Counted from the stretch's first letter, positions 28,208 to 37,353 are shown. The stretch is DNA of 64,000 bases from CAWBYL01 sp963793025 (GCA_963793025.1 CAWBYL010000002.1:398418-462417), one strand, 5' to 3'. Notes: generated by a model not told the origin, from the sequence alone. Program-made: numbers and translations.

Positions 28208-28216
28208 GGGTGGGGG

Positions 28217-29188
28217 TCAGCGGGCCACGTGGGCGGCGACGAGCTCGGCGGCGTCGTCGGGGGAGCCGAACTGCGTCTCCAGCACCCATGCCCGCTTGAG
28301 GTAGAGGTGGGCGACGACCTCCCAGGTGAAGCCCATGCCGCCATGGACCTGGATCCCGGTCTTGGCGTTCTCGGTGGCCGCCCGGGCGGCCATGAGCCGG
28401 GCCGAGGCCACCGACCGGTCGACATCGCCGACCTCGGGCTCGTCCAGGGTGACCCCGGCGCTCCACACCGCAGAGCGAGCCACCTCGGTACGCATGAAGC
28501 AGTCGGCGAGCAGGTGCTTGAGGCCCTGGAACGTTCCGATGGGCTTGCCGAACTGCTGGCGCTCCTTGGCGTACTCCACCGCCACTCGCGTCGAGGCCTC
28601 GGCCAGGCCCACCATCTGCGCCGACGCCAGCACCGAGCCGGTGCGACGCCAGGCGTCGGCGACCTCGGGTCCGGCGATGCGCCGGCCCTCGGGGACGCGA
28701 TCGAGGAGCGTCACCGGAGTGATGGGATCGGTGGGGTGCGACAGCAGGGTTCCGCTCACCGACGAGGCCTCCACCGAAGCAACCCCACCCTCGTCGATGA
28801 CCAGGAGCACGTCGGCGTCCCGGAGGTGCTCGACGACGATGGGTCCGTGGGCCGGGCGCTCGAGGACGGCGGGCACCACCCTCCCGTCGACCACGCCGTC
28901 GACGAGGCCGGCGGCGAGGGTGGCGGCGACGAGGGGACCGGGCACGAGCCCGGCGCCCAGCGACTCGTGCACGAGCACGGCGTCGATGGTGCCGAGGCCC
29001 ACGCCACCTTGATCCTCGGGAAGGGCGATGCCGAAGGTTCCGAGCTCGGCCATCTCGGTCCAGGCGGCCCGGTCGAAGCCGCCGGGTTCGGCGAAGGCCC
29101 GGACCGAGTCGATGTCGAAGCGGTCGGCGGCGAAGCGGGAGATCATCTCCTGAAGGGCCTGCTGGTCGTCGTCGAGATCGAGGTCCAC
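28217..29188 (-). CDS. Acyl-CoA dehydrogenase, short subunit (probable heteromer partner)
   Basis: 323-aa member of the acyl-CoA dehydrogenase family, shorter than the usual 380-400 because the middle beta-domain is reduced. The C-terminal helical domain is intact: VEYAKERQQFGKPIGTFQ and HGGMGFTWEVVAHLYLKRA. The GTG start shares one base with the stop of the upstream acyl-CoA dehydrogenase (TAGTG), so the two are translationally coupled. Adjacent long/short pairs form alpha2beta2 enzymes in mycobacterial cholesterol side-chain catabolism (FadE28-FadE29 type), which is the likely model here. Confidence 0.85.
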   Translation of the reverse strand: MDLDLDDDQQALQEMISRFAADRFDIDSVRAFAEPGGFDRAAWTEMAELGTFGIALPEDQGGVGLGTIDAVLVHESLGAGLVPGPLVAATLAAGLVDGVVDGRVVPAVLERPAHGPIVVEHLRDADVLLVIDEGGVASVEASSVSGTLLSHPTDPITPVTLLDRVPEGRRIAGPEVADAWRRTGSVLASAQMVGLAEASTRVAVEYAKERQQFGKPIGTFQGLKHLLADCFMRTEVARSAVWSAGVTLDEPEVGDVDRSVASARLMAARAATENAKTGIQVHGGMGFTWEVVAHLYLKRAWVLETQFGSPDDAAELVAAHVAR

Positions 29189-30375
29189 TAGCGCTCCCTG
29201 GGGAGGCCGAGCACGCGCTCGGCGATGATGTTCTGCTGGATCTGGGACGTTCCGCCACCGAGCGAGATGGCGAACGCGTGCAGGCGGCTGTGCACCTGGG
29301 CGGCGGTGGGCAGCCCGTCGAGGTCGTCCATGGCCAGCGAGGCCCGGTCGAGGATGCGCAGCGCCAGGTCACCCAGGCGGTGCACCACGCCCGCGTAGGA
29401 GAGCTTGAAGGCCGAGCCCGCCCCCATCGGCAGACCGCCCTTGGCGCCGGCTGAGACGTTGCGCTTGGTGTAGGCCCACAGGGCGTCGAGCTCGGCCGCG
29501 ATCTGCCCGAGATCGCGGCGGATGCCGGGGTCGTCCCATGCCGTGCCCGAGCCCCGAGGTGTGCGCTGGGCGATGGTCACGAGGTCGCGCATCACGTTGG
29601 TGGTGTCGAGCATCTCGCCCACGAAGCCGGTGCCCCGCTCGAAGCTGAGCGTGACGTTGGCGACCCGCCAGCCGTCGTTCTCGTCGCCGACCCGGTTGCT
29701 CACCGGCACCCTGACCTCGTCGAGGAACAGCTCGGCGAACTCGGCCGAGCCGTGCACGGTGACGAGCGGTCGCACGTCGATCCCGGGCAGGTCCATGGGC
29801 ATGATGAGCCAGGTGATGCCCTTGTGCTTCGGCGAGTCGGGGTTGGTGCGGACGAGCAGCTCGCAGTAGTCGGCCACCGATGCGTTGGAGGTCCAGATCT
29901 TCTGGCCGCTCACCACGTAGTGGTCGCCGTCACGTACCGCCCGGGTGCGGAGGCTGGCCAGGTCGCTGCCCGCTCCGGGCTCGGAGAAGCCCTGGCACCA
30001 CACGTGCTCGCCGGTGAGGATCCCGCGCAGGTGGTGGGACTGCTGCTCGGGTGAGCCCTCGGCGATGAGGGTGGGGCCGGCGTGCATCTGACCGACGAAG
30101 CCGACGCTCACCTCGGGGGCGTGGGCGGCCGAGGCCTCCTCCAGGTAGATGAGGTGCTCGCTCGGGCTGGCCCCCTTGCCTCCGCCCTCGACGGGCCAGT
30201 TGATGCCCGCGTACCCGGCGTCGAACAAGAGGCGCTGCCAGTGGGCCTCGTGGGCGCGACGGGCCGGCCAGTCGTGGTCGTCGGGCTCGGGCGGGAGCGT
30301 CGGGACGGTCGCGGCGAGCCAGGCTCGCAGGGCCGACCGGAACTCGGCGTCGGAAGGTGAATCTCGCAGCTGCAC
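29188..30375 (-). CDS. Acyl-CoA dehydrogenase, long subunit
   Basis: 395-aa FAD-dependent dehydrogenase. It has the N-terminal helical domain, the flavin and substrate motif CQGFSEPGAGSDLASL, the KIWTSNASVADYC segment, and the C-terminal GGGTSQIQQNIIAERVLGLPRE. The position that carries the catalytic glutamate in medium-chain enzymes (E-G-T-S) is Gly here, as in many steroid-type FadE proteins, so the base may come from elsewhere or from the partner. GTG 30375 follows AGGAGGT at 5 bases. Co-translated with the short subunit downstream. Confidence 0.88.
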   Translation of the reverse strand: MQLRDSPSDAEFRSALRAWLAATVPTLPPEPDDHDWPARRAHEAHWQRLLFDAGYAGINWPVEGGGKGASPSEHLIYLEEASAAHAPEVSVGFVGQMHAGPTLIAEGSPEQQSHHLRGILTGEHVWCQGFSEPGAGSDLASLRTRAVRDGDHYVVSGQKIWTSNASVADYCELLVRTNPDSPKHKGITWLIMPMDLPGIDVRPLVTVHGSAEFAELFLDEVRVPVSNRVGDENDGWRVANVTLSFERGTGFVGEMLDTTNVMRDLVTIAQRTPRGSGTAWDDPGIRRDLGQIAAELDALWAYTKRNVSAGAKGGLPMGAGSAFKLSYAGVVHRLGDLALRILDRASLAMDDLDGLPTAAQVHSRLHAFAISLGGGTSQIQQNIIAERVLGLPRER

Positions 30376-30434
30376 CCGGGACCTCCTGTCGTGGGCCCTG
30401 CTGTTGTACCTCGGACCCGGCGACCCCGGGACGA

Positions 30435-31172
30435 TCAGAGGTCGGACCAACCCTCGTGGCGGTCGGAGCGGGCGGGTTGGCGACCGAGCTTGAGTGGCGC
30501 CGTCGGCGCGTCGCACATCAAGAAGCGCTCGAAGGAACGGGCCCCCCACTGGCGGTCTCGCCAGGCCTTGAGCGCCGGGTCGGCGTAGACGGCCTTTTCG
30601 AACTCGGCCCAGTGCGGCCACGTCGGGATCGCCCAGATCACGATGCACTCGTCGTCGCCGTGCATGGAGGACTTGAAGGCGCCGACCAGCTCCCATCCGA
30701 AGGGTCGGTGGGCTTCGATGCCCTCGTCGCGGACGGCGGAGAGGTGGTCGTCGGCGCCGCCGGGCTCGACCCGGATCGTCTCGTGGGCGTAGACCGCGCC
30801 GGCGACCCCGTCGGCGCACAGCTCGTCGATGGTGCGGGTCCACGGCGCAGGGACGAGCACCCGGTCGAAGCCGCCGCGGCGGTAGTTCGCGGCCTCGTTC
30901 CACCACTTCTCGAGCTTCTCGTCCTGGAGGCTGGGCCGTCCGAGCTCGTGGCCGAGGCCGGCGGCCAGACCGTCGAAGCCGTCTTCCTCCCACATGTTCA
31001 CGACCTGGGGCCACCGACCGGTGGTGCCGACCGTGCCCCACACGCCGAAGCACAGCTGGTGGCGCTCGTCCTGGGCGATGGGGCTCCAGTTGGCGGTCAT
31101 GTGGTGCATGTAGTTGGGACGGTTGGGTCCGATGATGTCGATGAGCTCGTGCGTGTAGACCTTGTCGTTCAC
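30435..31172 (-). CDS. NIPSNAP/EthD-like protein with two ferredoxin-fold halves
   Basis: 245 aa, soluble, no signal peptide. The segment TVGTTGRWPQVVNMWE is like the NIPSNAP motif of dimeric alpha/beta-barrel proteins, and a second similar unit appears around ECIVIWAIPTWPHWAEFEKA, so the protein seems to be an internal duplication. Function is unknown; related proteins sit in catabolic operons. GTG start at 31172, with GAGGGG upstream. It precedes the heteromeric acyl-CoA dehydrogenase pair on the same strand with a 59-base gap. Confidence 0.55.
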   Translation of the reverse strand: MNDKVYTHELIDIIGPNRPNYMHHMTANWSPIAQDERHQLCFGVWGTVGTTGRWPQVVNMWEEDGFDGLAAGLGHELGRPSLQDEKLEKWWNEAANYRRGGFDRVLVPAPWTRTIDELCADGVAGAVYAHETIRVEPGGADDHLSAVRDEGIEAHRPFGWELVGAFKSSMHGDDECIVIWAIPTWPHWAEFEKAVYADPALKAWRDRQWGARSFERFLMCDAPTAPLKLGRQPARSDRHEGWSDL

Positions 31173-31275
31173 TGCGGCACTCCCCTCGGCGGTTCTCCCG
31201 CCGGCTCCGATCAGGGCCTCGGTCGCGCCGACCCCGAGGGGTGGGGTGCGGCCACCGGAGCTTCCGGGGCGAGAT

Positions 31276-31291
31276 GTATACAGTATCTACC
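31276..31291 (+). promoter_or_regulatory. AT-rich motif and leaderless -10 before an enoyl-CoA hydratase
   Basis: GTATACAGTATCT (31276-31288) stands out in GC-rich surroundings. Within it TACAGT (31279-31284) ends 7 nt before the ATG at 31292, the spacing of a leaderless transcript. The first 12 bases recur, inverted, at 53479-53491. Confidence 0.55.
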
Positions 31292-32101
31292 ATGTCGTCC
31301 TACGAGAGCGTGCCTGGCCTGGTGGTCGCGCTCGACTCCGGTGTGCTCCGGTTGACGTTCGACCGGGCCGACAAGCGCAACGCGCTCGACGACGACATGG
31401 TGGCCGCCATGATCGCCTCGGTCGAGCAGGCCGGAAAGGACGAGGCCGTCCGGGCCATCGTGATCGCCGGCAACGGCGACCACTTCTGCTCCGGGTTCGA
31501 CATCGTGGCCCGCAATGCTCCCGGGGGCACCCGGCCCCGGGTCGGCAGCATCCAACGCCGGCTGCCGTCGCAGGCCAACCGCCTCGTGCCCCTGCTCCTC
31601 GACACCCAGGTTCCCGTGGTGTGCGTGGTGCAGGGTTGGGCCGCCGGCATCGGGCTCAACCTCGCGCTGGCCGCCGACGTGGCCGTCGTCGCGACCGACG
31701 CACGCTTCTGGGCCCCGTTCGTCGAGCGGGGCTTCACGCCCGACAGCGGCACGAGCTGGATGCTGCCCCGCCGCATCGGTGAGGTGCGGGCCCGGGACAT
31801 GGTGCTGCTGGGCCGGGTCGTGTCCGGCGCCGAGGCGGCCGACTGGGGTCTGGTGCACGAGGCGGTGGAGCCGGCCGAGCTGAGCGCCACCGCCGAGGAG
31901 GTCGTGGGCCGGCTGGCCGGCTCGGCCACCGTGGCTCTCGGGCTGGCCAAGTGGCTCCTCGCCAGCGGGCGCACCGCACCACTCGAGGCCCACCTCCAGG
32001 ACGAGGCGATGGCCATGGAGCTGGCCTCGCGCTCGGAGGACTTCAAGGAGGGTCTGGCCTCGTTCCGCGACAAGCGCCGGCCCGAGTACAAGGGACGTTG
32101 A
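31292..32101 (+). CDS. Enoyl-CoA hydratase/isomerase family protein
   Basis: 269-aa crotonase-fold enzyme that hydrates or isomerises acyl-CoA double bonds. The N-terminal strand reads VLRLTFDRADKRNAL, the oxyanion segment GNGDHFCSGFDI, the second oxyanion loop GWAAGIGLNLALAADV, and FVERGFTPDSGTSWMLPRRIG covers the catalytic loop with a glutamate. First gene of a rightward operon (hydratase, acyl-CoA dehydrogenase, two more hydratases, thiolase, hydrolase) with overlaps or gaps of 0-62 bases. No ribosome site; leaderless start. Confidence 0.88.
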   Translation: MSSYESVPGLVVALDSGVLRLTFDRADKRNALDDDMVAAMIASVEQAGKDEAVRAIVIAGNGDHFCSGFDIVARNAPGGTRPRVGSIQRRLPSQANRLVPLLLDTQVPVVCVVQGWAAGIGLNLALAADVAVVATDARFWAPFVERGFTPDSGTSWMLPRRIGEVRARDMVLLGRVVSGAEAADWGLVHEAVEPAELSATAEEVVGRLAGSATVALGLAKWLLASGRTAPLEAHLQDEAMAMELASRSEDFKEGLASFRDKRRPEYKGR

Positions 32102-32102
32102 C

Positions 32103-33425
32103 ATGACCGATGGGCACCCCGCCGAGGTCGCCGCCGACCTGGCCATGGACCCCGGTGTCGGGGTGGAGGACGCCGTGGACGCCACCACCGCATGGGTGGA
32201 GGCCAACGTGCCCAAGGTGTGGCGCGACGCCGCGGCCCGGGGCGGCCCGGCCGCCATCCGGGCGGTCCGTCCCTTCGCCGCCTATGAGGCCTGGTACCCG
32301 ACCTTCGCCTGCTCGGGCCTGGCCGTGTCCACCTGGCCCACCGCCTACGGAGGCCTCGATCTGGCCCCGGCGGTGGCCCGGGCCGTCGAGGGGGTCCTGG
32401 CCCCGTACAACCTGGGTCGCCTGAACCCGCTCGGGCTCAACCTGGCCGCTCCCGCGCTGTTCGCCCACGGCACCGAGGAGCAACGCCTCCGGTTCCTCCC
32501 GCCCATGGTCCGCAACGAGGAGATCTGGTGCCAGCTGTTCAGCGAGCCCGGTGCCGGTTCCGACCTCGCCTCCCTGGCCACGCGAGCCGAGCGCGACGGT
32601 GACGACTGGCGCATCACCGGTCAGAAGGTCTGGAGCACCTGGGCCCACAACGCCGACTTCGGCGTGCTGCTGGCCCGCACCGACCCCGACCTGCCCAAAC
32701 GGCAGGGCATCACCTACTTCCTCGTGGGCCTGCACGAACCGGGCGTCGAGGTTCGAGCGCTGCGCCACATCACCGGCGAGGTCGACTTCAACGAGACCTT
32801 CCTCGACCAGGTGCGGGTGCCCGACTCCCAGCGCGTGGGCGAGATCGGTGGCGGCTGGAAGGTGGCCAACGCCACGCTGTCCGGCGAGCGCCAGATGGTG
32901 TCGGGATCGGGCTCCGGTGGCGTCGACCGCATCGGCGGCTCCGGCACCGAGCGCCTGATCGAGCTGGCCCGGGCCAACCGCGCCGCCGGGCGGGAGGGAA
33001 GCTGGGACGACCCCGTGGTGCGCCAGGAGGTGATGCGGCTCTACAGCGAGGAACGCATCCGGGGCTGGACCAACCAGCGGGTGAGGGCCGGGCTGAAGGC
33101 CGGTCGTTCGCCCGGTCCGGAGAGCTCGATCGGCAAGGTCCACCAGGGCTCGCTCAACCAGCGCATCCAGGCCCTGGCCACCGACCTGCTGGGTGCCGGC
33201 GCGCTGGCGTGGGCCGAGCCCGACCCGTCCCTCGACGACCCGGCCGAGAACTACGCCGCCGGACTGCCCCGCGAGGTGAAGGGGATGCTGCGCAGCCGGG
33301 CCAACACGATCGAGGGGGGCACGTCCGAGGTGAACAAGAACATCGTCGGGGAACGGGTCCTCGGCCTGCCTCGGGAGCCCGATGCGTGGCAGGGCCAGCC
33401 CTGGCGCGACGTGCCCCGGAGCTGA
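32103..33425 (+). CDS. Acyl-CoA dehydrogenase family protein
   Basis: 440-aa flavoenzyme. The ETF-linked dehydrogenase signatures CQLFSEPGAGSDLASLATRA and WRITGQKVWSTWAHNADF are followed by the C-terminal TIEGGTSEVNKNIVGERVLGLPREP, typical of FadE proteins acting on bulky acyl-CoAs. An N-terminal extension of about 35 residues precedes the first helical domain. The ATG lies one base after the preceding stop. Confidence 0.88.
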   Translation: MTDGHPAEVAADLAMDPGVGVEDAVDATTAWVEANVPKVWRDAAARGGPAAIRAVRPFAAYEAWYPTFACSGLAVSTWPTAYGGLDLAPAVARAVEGVLAPYNLGRLNPLGLNLAAPALFAHGTEEQRLRFLPPMVRNEEIWCQLFSEPGAGSDLASLATRAERDGDDWRITGQKVWSTWAHNADFGVLLARTDPDLPKRQGITYFLVGLHEPGVEVRALRHITGEVDFNETFLDQVRVPDSQRVGEIGGGWKVANATLSGERQMVSGSGSGGVDRIGGSGTERLIELARANRAAGREGSWDDPVVRQEVMRLYSEERIRGWTNQRVRAGLKAGRSPGPESSIGKVHQGSLNQRIQALATDLLGAGALAWAEPDPSLDDPAENYAAGLPREVKGMLRSRANTIEGGTSEVNKNIVGERVLGLPREPDAWQGQPWRDVPRS

Positions 33426-33426
33426 C

Positions 33427-34281
33427 GTGAGCGACGCCCCTCCCCTCCAGATCGAGCGGCACGGCCCCGTCGGCTGGCTGATCTTCGACCGGCCCACCGC
33501 CGGGAACGCCATGGACGCCCGCATGCTCGACGAGCTCCCGGCGGCATGGCGCGCCCTCGACGACGATCCCGAGGTGCGGGTCATCGTCAACACGGGGAAC
33601 GGGAGCAACTTCCAGACCGGCCTCGACGTCGTCCAGCTCAGCCGCGATCCGGAGGCCCTCCGGGAGCAGTCACGGCGCACCAAGCGGGCCGAGCTGTTGA
33701 TCAGCGCCTGGCACAACCAGGTGGCCACCCCGGTGATCGCCGCCGTCAACGGCACGTGCGCCGGTGGCGGCCTGCACTTCGTGGCCGACGCCGACATCGT
33801 CATCGCCGCGTCCGACGCCACCTTCCTCGATCCCCACGTGTCGGTCGGGCAGGTCACCGCCTACGAGGGCATCGCCCTGGCCCGCAAGATGCCGTTCGAG
33901 GCGATGATGCGCATGGCGTTGGTGGGTCGCCACGAGCGGATGGGGGCACCGCGGGCCTTGGAGCTGGGCATGATCAGCCAGATCGTGGACCCGCCCGAGG
34001 ACCTGCGTGACGAGGCGCAGGCGCTGGCCGAGAAGATCGCCCAGAACTCGCCGGCGGCCATGGCCGCCTCCAAGCGGGCGCTGTGGCGGGCGCTGGAGCT
34101 GGGCCTCACCGACGCCTGCCGGGCGGGGGCCATGGACCTCGTCTCGATGTGGGGTCACCCCGACCAGGCCGAGGGCCCGCAGGCCTTCGCCGAGAAGCGC
34201 CCGCCCCGCTGGGCGACCACTCCGGCTCCCGAGCGACCCGACCCGAACCCTGTCCCCGACAACCCGAGAGACCAACGATGA
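33427..34281 (+). CDS. Enoyl-CoA hydratase family protein, tandem paralog 1
   Basis: 284-aa crotonase-fold protein (IERHGPVGWLIFDRP, NTGNGSNFQTGLDV, NGTCAGGGLHFVADADIV). The catalytic-loop region is DPHVSVGQVTAYEG, unlike the usual G-x-P-E, so the chemistry may differ from simple hydration. GTG start at 33427; its stop overlaps the ATG of the next gene (ATGA). The 3' portion from about 33881 to 34200 is nearly identical at DNA level to the next gene, while the 5' portion is much more diverged. Confidence 0.86.
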   Translation: MSDAPPLQIERHGPVGWLIFDRPTAGNAMDARMLDELPAAWRALDDDPEVRVIVNTGNGSNFQTGLDVVQLSRDPEALREQSRRTKRAELLISAWHNQVATPVIAAVNGTCAGGGLHFVADADIVIAASDATFLDPHVSVGQVTAYEGIALARKMPFEAMMRMALVGRHERMGAPRALELGMISQIVDPPEDLRDEAQALAEKIAQNSPAAMAASKRALWRALELGLTDACRAGAMDLVSMWGHPDQAEGPQAFAEKRPPRWATTPAPERPDPNPVPDNPRDQR

Positions 34282-35141
34282 GCGACGGCTACCGCGACTA
34301 CACCTGCTTGAAGCTGGAGAGGCACGGCCCGGTGGGTTGGCTGATCAACGACCGCCCCGAGCAGCTGAACGCCATGAACAACACGATGCGCGACGAGTTC
34401 GCCGACGCCTGGCTCGAGCTCGACGCCGACCCGGCGGTGCGGGTGATCGTGCACACCGGCAACGGCCGCGCCTTCCAGACCGGCGTGGACGTCTCCGAGA
34501 TCGCCTCGGACGGCGTGGGCATGCAGCGCTACCAGCAGTCGATGGAGGAGTGGGACGTCCACTTCACCGCGTGGCACCAGGGCGTCGAGAAGCCGGTCAT
34601 CACCGCAGTGAACGGGTTGTGCGCGGGTGGCGCGTTCCACTGGGTCGCCGACGCCGACATCGTGATCGCTGCGTCCGACGCCCAGTTCTTCGATCCCCAC
34701 GTGTCGGTCGGCCAGGTCGTGGCCATCGAGGCCATCGGGCTCCTCCGCAAGATGCCGTTCGAGGCGGTGATGCGCATGGCGTTGGTGGGTCGCCACGAGC
34801 GGATGGGGGCACAGCGGGCGCTGGAGCTGGGCATGATCAGCCAGATCGTGGACCCGCCCGAGGACCTGCGTGACGAGGCGCAGGCGCTGGCCGAGAAGAT
34901 CGCCAAGAACTCGCCGGCGGCCATGGCCGCCTCCAAGCGGGCGCTGTGGCGGGCGCTGGAGCTGGGCCTCACCGACGCCTGCCGGGCGGGGGCCATGGAC
35001 CTCGTCTCGATGTGGGGTCACCCCGACCAGGCCGAGGGCCCGCAGGCCTTCGCCGAGAAGCGCGAAGCTCAGTGGGCCGATCCGACGCCGACCGCGTCCA
35101 ACGACGGCCACCGCGCCGCCCCCGAAGGGAACCGATCATGA
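34278..35141 (+). CDS. Enoyl-CoA hydratase family protein, tandem paralog 2
   Basis: 287-aa paralog of the preceding protein with the same motifs (LERHGPVGWLINDRP, NGLCAGGAFHWVADADIV, DPHVSVGQVVAIEA). From about residue 155 to 262 it differs from paralog 1 at only a few residues, at an offset of 863 bases. Overlap of stop and start with both neighbours (ATGA on each side) shows it is part of one polycistronic unit. The two may act on successive intermediates or form a hetero-oligomer. Confidence 0.86.
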   Translation: MSDGYRDYTCLKLERHGPVGWLINDRPEQLNAMNNTMRDEFADAWLELDADPAVRVIVHTGNGRAFQTGVDVSEIASDGVGMQRYQQSMEEWDVHFTAWHQGVEKPVITAVNGLCAGGAFHWVADADIVIAASDAQFFDPHVSVGQVVAIEAIGLLRKMPFEAVMRMALVGRHERMGAQRALELGMISQIVDPPEDLRDEAQALAEKIAKNSPAAMAASKRALWRALELGLTDACRAGAMDLVSMWGHPDQAEGPQAFAEKREAQWADPTPTASNDGHRAAPEGNRS

Positions 35142-36310
35142 CCGATGCCGTCATCGTCTCCGCCGCCCGCACCCCGATCGGTCGGGCCCGCAAGGGCTCC
35201 CTCGTCGGCGTCGACGCCTTCCAGCTGGCCCAGGTCGCCGTGGGTGCCGCCATCGAGCGCAGCGGCGTACCCACCGCCGACATCGACGACATCGTCGTGG
35301 CCGAGTCCCTGCAGGGGGGCGGCGACATCGCCCGCTACGTGGCCATCGAGCTCGGCCTGTCCGACGTGCCCGGCCTGGCCGACAACCGCCACTGTGCGGC
35401 CGGCCTCTCGGCGGTGCAGATCGGGGCGGCCTCCATCATGGCGGGCATGTCCGACGTCATCGTTGCCGGCGGCACCGAGAGCCTCAGCACGTCGCCGACC
35501 GCCACCAAGCGCCTCGCCCTCGGCGAGGATCCCCAGCCGTGGATGTCGCCGAGCCACCGCGAGACTCCCGACGCCCCGGCGTTCGACATGACGATCACCG
35601 TCGGCGACAACGCCGCCCAGGAGATGGGGCTGACCCGCCGCGACGTCGACGAGTGGGCCGCCTACACCCACGGCCAGGCCATCGAGTCCATCGACAACGG
35701 CTGGTTCGAGAGCCAGATCGTCCCGGTCGAGGCGCCACTGCTCGACGGGTCCACCATCACCTTCTCGGTCGACGAGCACCCGCGTCGCGGCGTCACCGTC
35801 GAGAGCCTGGGCGAGCTCAAGCCGCTCCACCCCGAGATCGAGGGGTTCACCGTCACCGCCGGCAACGCCGCCGGGCTCAACGACGCCGCCGCCGCCGTCA
35901 CCATCGTCTCCTCGGACTACGCCAAGGCGCACGGTCTCACGCCGCTGGCTCGGATCGTGTCGTGGGGCAACGCCGGTGTCGAGCCGGCCCGCACGGGCAT
36001 GGGCCCCACTGTCGCCATCCCCAAGGCGCTGGCCAAGGCCGGCCTGGCGGTGGGGGACATCGAGCTGTGGGAGGTCAACGAGGCCTTCTGCTCGGTCCCC
36101 ATCGCCACCCATCGCACCCTGGGCATCGACCCGACGATCATGAACGTGAACGGCAGCGGCTGCAGCCTCGGCCACCCCATCGCGGCCACTGGGGCTCGCA
36201 TGGTCGTCACCATGATCCACGAGCTGCAGCGCCGGGGTCTGCAGACCGGCGTGGTGTCGATGTGCGCCGGTGGCGGTATGGGCTCGGCCATGGTGCTCGA
36301 GGTCCTGTAG
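35138..36310 (+). CDS. Acetyl-CoA acyltransferase (thiolase)
   Basis: 390-aa thiolase with the complete catalytic set: nucleophile C86 in NRHCAAGLSA, the NEAFCS motif, H346 in GHPIAATG and acid/base C376 in CAGGGMG. It cleaves 3-ketoacyl-CoA in the last step of a beta-oxidation round. Start codon overlaps the upstream hydratase stop. Unlike the thiolase at 5620-6807, no active-site residue is missing. Confidence 0.92.
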   Translation: MTDAVIVSAARTPIGRARKGSLVGVDAFQLAQVAVGAAIERSGVPTADIDDIVVAESLQGGGDIARYVAIELGLSDVPGLADNRHCAAGLSAVQIGAASIMAGMSDVIVAGGTESLSTSPTATKRLALGEDPQPWMSPSHRETPDAPAFDMTITVGDNAAQEMGLTRRDVDEWAAYTHGQAIESIDNGWFESQIVPVEAPLLDGSTITFSVDEHPRRGVTVESLGELKPLHPEIEGFTVTAGNAAGLNDAAAAVTIVSSDYAKAHGLTPLARIVSWGNAGVEPARTGMGPTVAIPKALAKAGLAVGDIELWEVNEAFCSVPIATHRTLGIDPTIMNVNGSGCSLGHPIAATGARMVVTMIHELQRRGLQTGVVSMCAGGGMGSAMVLEVL

Positions 36311-36372
36311 CGCCCCCACCCGGTGGCGGGACCCGGGTGGGACGACAGCTCGACGAGAACAGGGGGATCCGC

Positions 36373-37353
36373 GTGAGTGTCCATCGATTCGATCCGGAGT
36401 TGGCCGAGGTGGTCGCCTCGTTGCCCGTTCCGGGGCCGGCCTCGCCCACGAGTGGCGTGGCCGAGGCGGAGGCGTCGAGAGAGCAGTCTCTCTCCGTCAT
36501 GGCGATGCTGGGGGAGCCCGACCTCACCGGTCTGGTGGTCGAGGAGGTCCGGATCCCGGGTCTCCGCGACGCGCCCGAGGTCCCTGCCCTCGTGTACCGG
36601 CCCGAGGGACTGGTGGGCACGGGCCCGGGGATCGTGCAGATCCACGGTGGTGGTTTCTCCACCGGCTCGATCTTCGGGGACATGGAGGGCGCGTCGACCC
36701 TGGCCAAGAACCTCGGTGTCGTCGTCGTCACCCCTGAGTACCGCCTGGCGCCCGAACATCCGGCGCCGGCCGGTGTCGAGGACTGCTACGCCACCCTCGG
36801 TTGGCTGCACGACAACGCCGAACGACTCGGGGTGGAGACCGACCGCATCGCCGTCGGTGGAGGCAGCGCCGGCGGCGGTCTCGCCGCCGGCGTGGCCCTC
36901 ATGGCTCGTGATCTCGGCGGCCCCGCCCTGTGCTTCCAGTTCCTGATGATCCCGGAGCTCGATCACCGGCTCGACACACCGAGCATGCGGGCCTTCGTGG
37001 ACACGCCGTTGTGGAACCGCCACGCCGCCGAGCAGAGCTGGCGCTGGTATCTCGGCCCTGACCACACCGGTGACGTCTCGCCCTACGCCTCCCCCTCGGT
37101 GGCCTCGGACCTGTCCGGTCTGCCGCCGGCCTACATCTCGGCCATGGAGTTCGATCCCCTGCGCGACGAGGCCATCCACTACGCCCTTCGCCTCCTCGAG
37201 GCGGGCATCTCGGTCGAGCTGCACACCTTCCCGGGGACCTTCCACGGTTCGTCTCTGGTGACCGGCGCCGCCGTCTCCAAGCGCGAGGCGGCCGAACGCC
37301 TCTTGGTGTGGCGCCGGGCCCTCGGCCTCGACGGCGTGGGTGAACCGTCCTAG
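36373..37353 (+). CDS. Alpha/beta hydrolase, hormone-sensitive-lipase family esterase
   Basis: 326 aa with the family IV (HSL) signature: oxyanion motif HGGG (IQIHGGGFSTGS) and nucleophile elbow GGGSAGGG, here with Gly instead of the usual Asp of GDSAGG; the D-P-L-R-D-E and H-x-F-x-G-x-F-H-G segments supply the Asp and His. GTG start at 36373, preceded by AGGGGGA. Last gene of the rightward operon; it ends tail to tail with the alcohol dehydrogenase, the two stops sharing CTAG. Confidence 0.88.
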   Translation: MSVHRFDPELAEVVASLPVPGPASPTSGVAEAEASREQSLSVMAMLGEPDLTGLVVEEVRIPGLRDAPEVPALVYRPEGLVGTGPGIVQIHGGGFSTGSIFGDMEGASTLAKNLGVVVVTPEYRLAPEHPAPAGVEDCYATLGWLHDNAERLGVETDRIAVGGGSAGGGLAAGVALMARDLGGPALCFQFLMIPELDHRLDTPSMRAFVDTPLWNRHAAEQSWRWYLGPDHTGDVSPYASPSVASDLSGLPPAYISAMEFDPLRDEAIHYALRLLEAGISVELHTFPGTFHGSSLVTGAAVSKREAAERLLVWRRALGLDGVGEPS

